Positions 44,370-51,685 of a DNA stretch of 64,000 bases are shown in pieces. Location: assembly GCA_020832285.1 (NCBI GenBank), contig JAFIFB010000016.1, positions 30,591 through 94,590 of the forward strand. The letters run 5' to 3'. Each line of letters opens with the position of its first letter. The first letter of the stretch is position 1. A program made the position numbers and the translations under genes. The notes under the pieces were generated by a model that did no database searches, was not told the origin of the DNA, and was given only the letters and a program-made list of their open reading frames with translations. This DNA is from Balneolaceae bacterium. GTDB lineage: Bacteria > Bacteroidota > Rhodothermia > Balneolales > Balneolaceae.

Positions 44370-47189
44370 ATGAATAAAAAAATAATTGAAAATGAGATTG
44401 ATGCTTTGGGAAGTGCACTTCTTGGTTTAAAGGATCCAACCAGTTCAAATATACTTGCTGAAATGATCAGTTCTGGTTTTCTGCAAAACAAATTTTCAGA
44501 ACCCGACATCACTGCTGAATACTTAGAGAAAATAGCAAAGATGAATAGTGATGAATTTGATTTATACAATGGAGTCATCTCTTTAAAAGATCAACGAATT
44601 GAAAATATTGATGACCAAATTAATGAAATAACGAGTTTTGTAAGGAAACACAATTTAAGTTACATCGGTCACCTATTAACTATCACTATTTTAGTCCTGA
44701 GATATGATGCAGTAAAAACAGAGCACAATTTAAAAGATATTGGCACAGAGAAATTTGTCGACAAATTTTTTAACAACCCATCTGATATTACAAAGGATGA
44801 TTTCATATCAATTCTAAACGAATTTGTTGAAGAGTATAGCTTAAGTAAACGACCCATTGAACTATCTGAGATTGATAGTATTATAAATAATGTTGAAAAA
44901 TTTTCTGATGTTGGACTAAACATGTCAATGATCCTTTCAGGATATGATTGGAGAAAGAGAAAAATAGGTATTTATGATTTTGAAAAACTGATAATTGAAT
45001 TAAGTCGTGAGTTTAACCCCTTGGGAAATGTTACTACGCAAAGTTTATCCGATTTTTTTAGAACATTTATAAAAAATACACTGCCAAAGAGAGTCGCTTT
45101 TCTGTACCAAACATTTGATAATTCTATTCCCACTCCTATCTACGGCAGATATACAGACATTGAATATGAAATCTCTGAATTTGATAAAAAGGAATTATTA
45201 CTTAAGAGTCTAATGATGAGTGTAAGTGGGCCAGTAAATATTAAGTTGTCAAATGGGATTTTTGAAAAGTCAAAAGAGGATCTCGACCTATTAATAATGG
45301 TACCACTTACAGGCAAAGTAAAAAAAACAGATTGGAAAGAGATTTTAGGTGAAGAACTGGAATTTGATACTTATGAAGAGTTCTCAATTCGATTGAGTTT
45401 AAAACGATTACATGGAAATGGAAGAGCAATCTTTATTATTTCAAATGACTTCTTAGCAGATAAAAAAGGCTCATCACGAAAACTTAAAAGGCAGTGGATT
45501 GATAGCAAAGTTCTGGAAGCTGTTGTAAAACTACCTTGTAATATTGGATTACCTTCTAATAACTATCAAATTAGTATTGTTATTATCAATAATAAGGGAG
45601 TTGAAAAACCAATGTTTATTGATTGCGATTCCTACAATATTCATTTGGCAATTCACGGAAATAATGATGTAGAACATTACTACGATTCATCAGATTTTGT
45701 AGATATTGCTGGAGATGTTATTGTGGGTCAAGAAGAGAAAGTTCAATTCAGCAGATATGTTAGTTGGAATGAAATAATCAAAAATAAATATGATCTCAGT
45801 GTCCAAAATTATGTAAATCCTAAAGTCTTTGCTGAATATCATGTAAGAAATAAAACTGAAGAAATTTTAAAACTATCTGATGTAGTCAAGAGGTTAAAAC
45901 CTAATCGGGAAGAAGTGTCAAGTGATTACCATTTTTTGAATATGGCAGATTTACCGGCCAATTCAGGGGAGTTTATTCTCAATCTGACTGATTTAAACTA
46001 TAAATCACATTATAAAAGTAAACTTCCCTTGTTGAAAAAAGATGCTTTACTCATTGGTAAAGTAGGCCGATCATTAAAACCAACATTATTTAAATATGAA
46101 GGGAAACCCCTTTTTATAGGATCAAATGTGTTGGCTCTAAAGATTGACGATACAATAATAGACCCAGAGTATTTAATTAGTGAATTGAATTCTAGATTTG
46201 TACAAAGACAGTTGGAAAATCTTCCTGTTGGCATAACTATTCCTAATGTAAAGATCACTGATCTTTTAGATCTATATATACGTGTTCCACAACCTAAAAA
46301 TCAGAAAGAATTTTTTTCGATTTGGATAAATAACATTGCAAAGGAAAAATTAAAAGAAATTGAAAATCTGCATGAATCTATCAAATACATCGAAAAAGAC
46401 GTTTTTTCATCATTTGCACACGATTTCGGTAAACTACAACTTAAGATAGCAAGTAGCATAGATGCATTAGAAGCTTATATCAAACTATTGAACGAAAAAG
46501 AAGTTATCAATTTGGAGGATTCTGTATTTGGTGAAGAAAAGCCTGATGAAGGTGAACGTGTAATAGATGTAATTCATCGATTGAGAGAGAGTCATCACCG
46601 ATCTGTTGAATTTTTAAAGACAGAGGTAAATAGCTTAACACGAGATATTCAAAATAATCAAATCATTGACTTAGGTGATTTAATTATTAAATGGAAATCG
46701 ATGCAAGATGAAAAGTATTATAAAATAAAATTAACTGAATTTACCATCAATGATTCTGTCAGAATTAAGGAAGTAAATAATTCATTTGGCGATAATTTTT
46801 TTATTAATGCTAATGAATCAGATGTTTACAAAATTCTCGATAACATACTTGATAATGCAATAAAGCATGGCTTTGATTTAAAAAAAAGAGAAAATATTTT
46901 CCAAATACACTTAAGTAATTCGATAGATGATACAACAAATTTATCCTTTGTTAGTATGTGTGTTGGTAATAGTGGTAAACCTTTTCCTAAAGATTTTTCA
47001 TTTGAAGATCTATTTAAAAGAAGGCATAAAGGCCCTAAAAGTAGTGGGGAAGGTTTAGGAGGATATAGTATAAAAAGAGCATTGGATAATTTAGGGGCTG
47101 AAATAATGAATGATGTTCCTCTTTTTTCAAAAAAAGATTTACCAGTTCAATTTACCATTGACTTTAAAATCGTAGATCATGATGAATAG
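44370..47189 (+). CDS. Fusion of degenerate HsdM-like methyltransferase, HsdS-like TRD and histidine kinase
   Basis: A 939-residue protein with three parts. Residues ~1-440 follow the HsdM plan (N-terminal helices, then N6_Mtase). The tail of that domain is clear: GRAIFIISNDFLADKKGSSRKLKRQWIDSKVLEAVVKLP, SIVIINNK, MFIDCDSYN. The catalytic motif normally (N/D)PPF reads IMVPLTG around residue 310, and no SAM-binding glycine motif is visible, so it is probably inactive. Residues ~499-650 resemble an HsdS recognition domain (KLSDVVKRLKPNREE, DALLIGKVGRSLKP, PLFIGSNVLALKI, YLISELNS, PVGITIPNVKITDL). Residues ~670-935 are a histidine kinase: H-box SSFAHDFGKLQ (His684), N-box ILDNILDNAIKHGF, G2 GEGLGGYSIKRAL. 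It overlaps the response-regulator gene by 11 bases. A DNA-sensing kinase is inferred. Confidence 0.75.
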   Translation: MNKKIIENEIDALGSALLGLKDPTSSNILAEMISSGFLQNKFSEPDITAEYLEKIAKMNSDEFDLYNGVISLKDQRIENIDDQINEITSFVRKHNLSYIGHLLTITILVLRYDAVKTEHNLKDIGTEKFVDKFFNNPSDITKDDFISILNEFVEEYSLSKRPIELSEIDSIINNVEKFSDVGLNMSMILSGYDWRKRKIGIYDFEKLIIELSREFNPLGNVTTQSLSDFFRTFIKNTLPKRVAFLYQTFDNSIPTPIYGRYTDIEYEISEFDKKELLLKSLMMSVSGPVNIKLSNGIFEKSKEDLDLLIMVPLTGKVKKTDWKEILGEELEFDTYEEFSIRLSLKRLHGNGRAIFIISNDFLADKKGSSRKLKRQWIDSKVLEAVVKLPCNIGLPSNNYQISIVIINNKGVEKPMFIDCDSYNIHLAIHGNNDVEHYYDSSDFVDIAGDVIVGQEEKVQFSRYVSWNEIIKNKYDLSVQNYVNPKVFAEYHVRNKTEEILKLSDVVKRLKPNREEVSSDYHFLNMADLPANSGEFILNLTDLNYKSHYKSKLPLLKKDALLIGKVGRSLKPTLFKYEGKPLFIGSNVLALKIDDTIIDPEYLISELNSRFVQRQLENLPVGITIPNVKITDLLDLYIRVPQPKNQKEFFSIWINNIAKEKLKEIENLHESIKYIEKDVFSSFAHDFGKLQLKIASSIDALEAYIKLLNEKEVINLEDSVFGEEKPDEGERVIDVIHRLRESHHRSVEFLKTEVNSLTRDIQNNQIIDLGDLIIKWKSMQDEKYYKIKLTEFTINDSVRIKEVNNSFGDNFFINANESDVYKILDNILDNAIKHGFDLKKRENIFQIHLSNSIDDTTNLSFVSMCVGNSGKPFPKDFSFEDLFKRRHKGPKSSGEGLGGYSIKRALDNLGAEIMNDVPLFSKKDLPVQFTIDFKIVDHDE

Positions 47190-48129
47190 ACCAATAAGGG
47201 TTTTGTTCTTAGACGATGATGCACCAGAAATTTTGCCGGATTTAAAATTGAGTGCAAAGGCTCACAGAGTTCTCATTTATAAATCATATACAAATGCAAA
47301 AGAAGGAATTCAATTTCTAAAAAAGAATCACAAGAAATTTGATGCAATCATACTGGATGGGTTCTTTCTATCCGAACCGGGCTCTTCAAAAAAGAAAAAT
47401 TTAGATGCTTTAAAAGAGACTGTTGAAGAGCTGAAAAAATTACTATACCGAGAGAACCTCAGAATACCGCACTGTGTATTAACCGGATATCTCGAGGATA
47501 TCAGCCATGATTCTTTATTATCTGATATTCAAGTATTTCGAAAAGGTGAGAATAATAAAATCATGTTCGACTACCTGAAGACTGAAGTTGCCAAAAATGA
47601 AGTTTATCAGATCAAAAATGAATTTGATGAGATTTTCGAACTATTCGACAGCAATCTGTTACCTGACGATAAAGAACAAGATCTTGTCGAAATTATTAAG
47701 AAGCTTAGAAGTAAAGCAAAGTACAATGATGATGATGCATTCAATCCCATTCGGAAAATGTATGAGGTAATCGTCACAGAGCTTTACGAACAAACTTATT
47801 CTGTAAATAAACACCCGGATATTGTGCCGGATGCATTATTTGGTGGAAACGATGATTTAAACATTACCGGCTCATATTATTATTTATCCGGTTTTGATGT
47901 AAAGAGTGGCAACGAGATATTCATTCGAGGAAGAGGAAAAGCTGTCTGGCCGGATCACATAGCCAATCTCGTAAATCTTATCGTCCATATTACTCACCAA
48001 AACTCCCACGATTATCCCGAACACGTCCATCACTACACCTATAAAAGTGTAGTTCATGCTTTATTAGAATTACTACTTTGGTACAAAGAATTCATCACCA
48101 ACTACAAAAAGAAACATACAGATGGCTAA
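47179..48129 (+). CDS. Response regulator with unrecognised output domain
   Basis: A 316-residue protein. Residues ~1-130 are a receiver domain: RVLFLDDDAP holds the acidic pocket, FDAIILDGFF the phosphoacceptor Asp60, HCVLTGYLED the conserved Thr, and VFRKGENNK the conserved Lys. The C-terminal ~180 residues are helical (EIFELFDSNLLPDDKEQDLVEIIKKL, NPIRKMYEVIVTELYEQTY, IANLVNLIVHITHQNSHDYPEHVHHYTY) and match no DNA-binding or enzyme family I know. A cluster of histidines near the end (HITHQNSHDYPEHVHHY) is striking. It overlaps the kinase gene, so the two form a two-component pair. Directly after its stop codon lies the hsdR remnant. Confidence 0.8.
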   Translation: MMNRPIRVLFLDDDAPEILPDLKLSAKAHRVLIYKSYTNAKEGIQFLKKNHKKFDAIILDGFFLSEPGSSKKKNLDALKETVEELKKLLYRENLRIPHCVLTGYLEDISHDSLLSDIQVFRKGENNKIMFDYLKTEVAKNEVYQIKNEFDEIFELFDSNLLPDDKEQDLVEIIKKLRSKAKYNDDDAFNPIRKMYEVIVTELYEQTYSVNKHPDIVPDALFGGNDDLNITGSYYYLSGFDVKSGNEIFIRGRGKAVWPDHIANLVNLIVHITHQNSHDYPEHVHHYTYKSVVHALLELLLWYKEFITNYKKKHTDG

Positions 48130-48324
48130 AAACTCCAAAAATTTAAAACTGTGGTGGATGACAAAGCCAAATACACCGACTGGAATAAACGATCTGATAT
48201 AAAAGCTGAACTGAAAGCGGACCTGATCGTACTTTTAGCCGAGAACGATTACCCGCCAATTGACCGGGATGAGGTGTATAAGGAGATCTTTGAACAGTCA
48301 AAGCTTTTTATAAGGAATAGGTGA
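48130..48324 (+). pseudogene. 3' remnant of a type I restriction gene (hsdR)
   Basis: Starting right after the response-regulator stop and in the same frame, 64 codons read KFKTVVDDKAKYTDWNKRSD, then IKAELKADLIVLLAENDYPP, then IDRDEVYKEIFEQSK, ending in a stop at 48322-48324. This is the usual C-terminus of HsdR-type restriction subunits (the DDKAKYTDW...KAELK...LLAENGYPP...VYxxIFEQAE pattern). No start codon or nuclease domain is left. It shows that a type I restriction-modification locus once stood here and was replaced or deleted. Notably, its M and S relatives survive as domains of the kinase gene upstream. Confidence 0.8.
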
Positions 48325-48406
48325 TGTTTGACCAATAATGATAACTGTGCAGTTAGGCTGCATAGTTATGAATTATTATAGAGAAAATTAAAAAACAGAA
48401 AAGAAT

Positions 48407-49825
48407 ATGTTGCCAATTAACGCATTTTCAATAGAGAATTTTAAATCGTTTGGGCCAAAGCAACGCTTTCCATTGAAGAGAGTAAACTTTTTATTTGGGC
48501 CAAATAGTCAAGGGAAAACAGCCTCACTCATAGCTTTAGGTTTGTTGATGAATGGTTATTTAAAAAGGAAAACAGATTTGAATAAAATAACTCATCTTGA
48601 TAATTCACCGGAGATTGAAATTGGTTTTCAAAACGTGAACAAAAGCATTAATCAGGATTTTTATTTATTTGAATCTGAATCGGTTGAGACTTCATTAGAC
48701 TATAATATTAAATTAAACAAGTTTAGTCCTGAAAAAACCAGATATTTTAAAAAGATGTTTTTCATAAGTGAAGATGAATCAAGGGTTCTAAAAAAATTTC
48801 AATTATTCGAGGTGATTTCTGAAAAAGAAACGTTAGTAATCGAATTAACGGACGGTTCTGTTACTATTAACTTAGATTCAGAATACCTAAATGAACAGTC
48901 TGATTTAACTATAGATGATACTTTTCCTAAATCTTGGTCATCAAATGTAAAAATTGACAATATTGATGTTGACCTTAAGAATGTACGGGTTAGTAAAAAG
49001 CTTCAACCGGGAAAAGGATACAGTATAGCAGAAATCCTCAATAACCCAAGCAAAGAAGTATCTATTGTAAATGATATTTTAGATTTATTGTTTACTAAAT
49101 TTATAGAGCCGGGGACTCGATCGCCAATAGATATTCCGCTTGACTGGGTAGGTCCTAATAGGTCAGTATCTAATAATTCCTGTTCTGTTAATGGTAAAAA
49201 AGATTTCATAGAGGATTCTTTTTTAAACAGCAATTCTGTCAATGAAATGAATATATGGTTGCAAAATTCAGATTTAATAGATTTAGGGTATGATCTAATC
49301 GTAAAAGAACTTGATAAGAGTAAGTCTGAGACAAGTTTTACACTAAAAGAATTTGGTGTTAAAAGATATGGGGAGGATGAACTCCTTAAAATGAGCGAAG
49401 TTGGCTCAGGTATAAGTCATGTTTTTCAGATGATACTTCCACTTTTTAATCAAGTTGAATTTTTAATTATTCAACAGCCAGAAATTCACCTGCATCCATC
49501 ATTGCAAGTTCAGTTGTGCAAAGCATTGATAAAGCTATCTAAAGAAAAAAATGTTCAATTGATATTTGAAACACACAGTGAACATTTTATTAAAGCAGCG
49601 CAATTGGAAATTGCAATGGGTTTACCAGAAGATGACCCTACGTTAACAAATGAAGATCTTTCGGTTCTTTATATCTCAAAAGATGATGATGGGTTTTCAA
49701 AAGTCAAACAGATGGAAGTTGACAAGACAGGGGCATTCACGGAACCCTGGCCGGATGATTTTTTTGAGCTTTCTGCAGATTTGAGTTTAGAGAGGTTGCG
49801 CAACAGCATTAAATCAAGAAACTAA
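48407..49825 (+). CDS. AAA-family ATPase with C-terminal DUF3696
   Basis: A 472-residue ABC/SMC-like ATPase of the type common in defence systems. Walker A is FGPNSQGKT near residue 30. The signature/ABC-like region is KMSEVGSGISHVFQMILPL near residue 325. Walker B is FLIIQQPEIHLHP (Gln replaces the more usual Glu/Asp before Gln-Pro-Glu), and the H-loop is FETHSEHF. The C-terminal VDKTGAFTEPWPDDFFELSADL matches the DUF3696 motif. The middle insertion (residues ~80-270) is less conserved. Such ATPases usually work with a nuclease or other effector encoded next door. The next gene starts two bases after its stop, so the pair is coupled. Confidence 0.85.
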   Translation: MLPINAFSIENFKSFGPKQRFPLKRVNFLFGPNSQGKTASLIALGLLMNGYLKRKTDLNKITHLDNSPEIEIGFQNVNKSINQDFYLFESESVETSLDYNIKLNKFSPEKTRYFKKMFFISEDESRVLKKFQLFEVISEKETLVIELTDGSVTINLDSEYLNEQSDLTIDDTFPKSWSSNVKIDNIDVDLKNVRVSKKLQPGKGYSIAEILNNPSKEVSIVNDILDLLFTKFIEPGTRSPIDIPLDWVGPNRSVSNNSCSVNGKKDFIEDSFLNSNSVNEMNIWLQNSDLIDLGYDLIVKELDKSKSETSFTLKEFGVKRYGEDELLKMSEVGSGISHVFQMILPLFNQVEFLIIQQPEIHLHPSLQVQLCKALIKLSKEKNVQLIFETHSEHFIKAAQLEIAMGLPEDDPTLTNEDLSVLYISKDDDGFSKVKQMEVDKTGAFTEPWPDDFFELSADLSLERLRNSIKSRN

Positions 49826-49827
49826 TT

Positions 49828-50793
49828 ATGGATGGCTTTCTATCGGATCCGTTTATAAAAAAGCTTCCGGGTAATTTAAAAGCAAGTTGGTTGCCAGGTA
49901 AGAGTGCGTATTCTGTTTTTTATAAATCTATTTCACGTGGATATTTGCAGGTTGCAGCATCAGATGAAAACTTCATTACTTTTATTGAAGACCTTCGGAA
50001 AACAGAACCGGAATTGGCAAAGGCTTTAATTAGCCTTGAAAGCAGTGGAAAGCTTCGAACTGTGCAAATAGATACGTCTCTTCCGAAGGAGTTAAACGTG
50101 TCCGGAATTCGAATAAGTGAAAAAAAGCATATTAGTGGTGGTTTTACTATCCCAACTGATACAATTTTTCACGATCAATTTGATAATCCTGATAGCAGGC
50201 AAAAAATAACAGATGCAACCCAAAAGCCCTTATTTATTGAACATGATCTGTCGGAAGGAACCATTGAATATCTATTTAATGAAAGATCATTCTGCCTGAA
50301 TATTGGAGATACATTTAATTGGGCGAGGTTTATTATCGACTATGCACTACCATTCAAAAAAATTAGAATTCTTGATCCATACCTATATAAGAATATAGAT
50401 AATGTGGATTTGAACGGTCTTTTGAAAACCGTAACAAAAAAAAGTGATTGTGCTTCAATCGAAATCATATCAAACGGAAGTGAGAAGCAAATAGCAAAGT
50501 TTAAAAATGAGTTGATTGCAATCAGTGGCTTAAAAGCAGATATCAGGCTTTATAATCAGTTGAGTGATGTGAGTGATACATTTCATAAAAGACTAATTTG
50601 GACAGATTTTTGGGTACTATTTGCAGAGAGAGGCTTTGACTTTTTAAAGTTGGAGAGGGGATTAGGTACTGTTAAAAAAGAGACGAACCTTTTTTTAACG
50701 GGAAAATATGCAGCAAAAAATTCTATTTGGTATCAATTGGTTAATAGTTGGCAGGGTTATTTGGATAAGTGTACAGAAGTTTTCATTAATTAA
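49828..50793 (+). CDS. PLD-fold (MIT_C-like) protein paired with the DUF3696 ATPase
   Basis: A 321-residue protein. The first ~150 residues have no recognised motif. The second half resembles the phospholipase-D-like C-terminal domain of MITD1-type proteins. It contains FKKIRILDPYLYKN, a helix-strand stretch ending IEIISNGSEK, and then the motif DTFHKRLIWTDFWVLFAERGFDFLKLERG. The HKR...D...RGFDF layout corresponds to the H(D/x)R and GRGLD(F/I) positions of that family. Relatives with an intact HKD motif are nucleases or lipases; here the motif is of the H-x-R type, so activity is uncertain. It is the likely effector or adaptor of the upstream ATPase. Confidence 0.55.
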   Translation: MDGFLSDPFIKKLPGNLKASWLPGKSAYSVFYKSISRGYLQVAASDENFITFIEDLRKTEPELAKALISLESSGKLRTVQIDTSLPKELNVSGIRISEKKHISGGFTIPTDTIFHDQFDNPDSRQKITDATQKPLFIEHDLSEGTIEYLFNERSFCLNIGDTFNWARFIIDYALPFKKIRILDPYLYKNIDNVDLNGLLKTVTKKSDCASIEIISNGSEKQIAKFKNELIAISGLKADIRLYNQLSDVSDTFHKRLIWTDFWVLFAERGFDFLKLERGLGTVKKETNLFLTGKYAAKNSIWYQLVNSWQGYLDKCTEVFIN

Positions 50794-50830
50794 GATTAAT
50801 TAGTATGCTGATGTATTAAATGAAGTTATT

Positions 50831-51685
50831 ATGCAAAACGATCTTTTTAGCAAATCAAAGCCACAATCCAAGCCAGGTACACTGGGTGAAACCAAAGTTG
50901 CTTACCGTCAAGCTTCTACGATATTAAATAAAAGTACTGGTTTTATGGATGGGTATGATTATACATTGAATCCATATTCAGGTTGCTTTTTTGGGTGTAC
51001 ATATTGCTATGCAGCATTTTTTGCCAGAGACAAAGAAAAGATGGACAATTGGGGATATTGGGTTGAAGTAAAAGAAAATGCGTTGACATTACTGCGGAAA
51101 AAAAGGAAAAGCAGTATTGAAGGGAAAACCATATATATGAGTAGTGTTACTGACCCATATCAGCCTATTGAAAAAAAATTGGAACTAACTCGTGGTATAC
51201 TTGAAATTCTGTTGCACCATCAGCCTCACCTTGTAATTCAGACCAGAAGTCCTTTAGTAACAAGAGATATTGATCTGTTGAAAAAGTTTAATTTTGTACA
51301 GGTTAATATGACTGTAACGACTGATAGTGAAGAAGTGAGAAAGGTATTTGAACCTCAATGTCCTAAAAACTCTGTCCGACTAAAAGCGATAAAAGAAGTA
51401 AATGATTCAGGTATTCAGAGTGTGATTACTATGACACCCTTGTTGCCGGTGCTGGATGTAGAAAAATTTCTTGATCAATTACTAAATACTGGTGTAAAGC
51501 ATTTCATAACACAACCTTTTCATGCAGACAGAGGAAAGTTTGTGGCTGGTACACGTGAAGGTGCTATGCAACTTATTGATAAATATGATTGGACAAGGGA
51601 AAAATATTTAAAAGTTGAGCAATATTTAAAGAAAAAATTACCCGATATGGGAGTAGGTAAAGATGGATTTACACCCCTGTTTTAA
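50831..51685 (+). CDS. Radical SAM protein (spore-photoproduct-lyase-like family)
   Basis: A 284-residue radical SAM enzyme. The cluster motif is SGCFFGCTYCYAAFF (Cx3Cx2C), located at about residues 56-64, preceded by TLNPYSGC as in the SplB/Rv2578c-like group. Downstream are IYMSSVTDPYQPIE, LVIQTRSPLVTRDIDLLKK and VNMTVTTDSEEVRKVFEP, all characteristic of this subfamily. The length matches Rv2578c-type proteins and lacks the extra lyase cysteine region I would expect in a full photoproduct lyase, so the substrate is unknown. Its stop overlaps the next start by one base, which ties it to the helicase fusion. Possibly a nucleic-acid repair or modification enzyme. Confidence 0.82.
   Translation: MQNDLFSKSKPQSKPGTLGETKVAYRQASTILNKSTGFMDGYDYTLNPYSGCFFGCTYCYAAFFARDKEKMDNWGYWVEVKENALTLLRKKRKSSIEGKTIYMSSVTDPYQPIEKKLELTRGILEILLHHQPHLVIQTRSPLVTRDIDLLKKFNFVQVNMTVTTDSEEVRKVFEPQCPKNSVRLKAIKEVNDSGIQSVITMTPLLPVLDVEKFLDQLLNTGVKHFITQPFHADRGKFVAGTREGAMQLIDKYDWTREKYLKVEQYLKKKLPDMGVGKDGFTPLF

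Noticed and set aside
44370..48129. Detocs defensive two-component system
   Set aside because: The kinase-receiver logic is similar, but the sensor part here is HsdM/HsdS-like, not the Detocs type, and I see no buffering third receiver component next to it.
44370..48324. Active type I restriction-modification system
   Set aside because: The methyltransferase-like part lacks NPPF and a visible SAM site, hsdS is only a domain of the fusion, and hsdR is reduced to a 64-codon 3' end.
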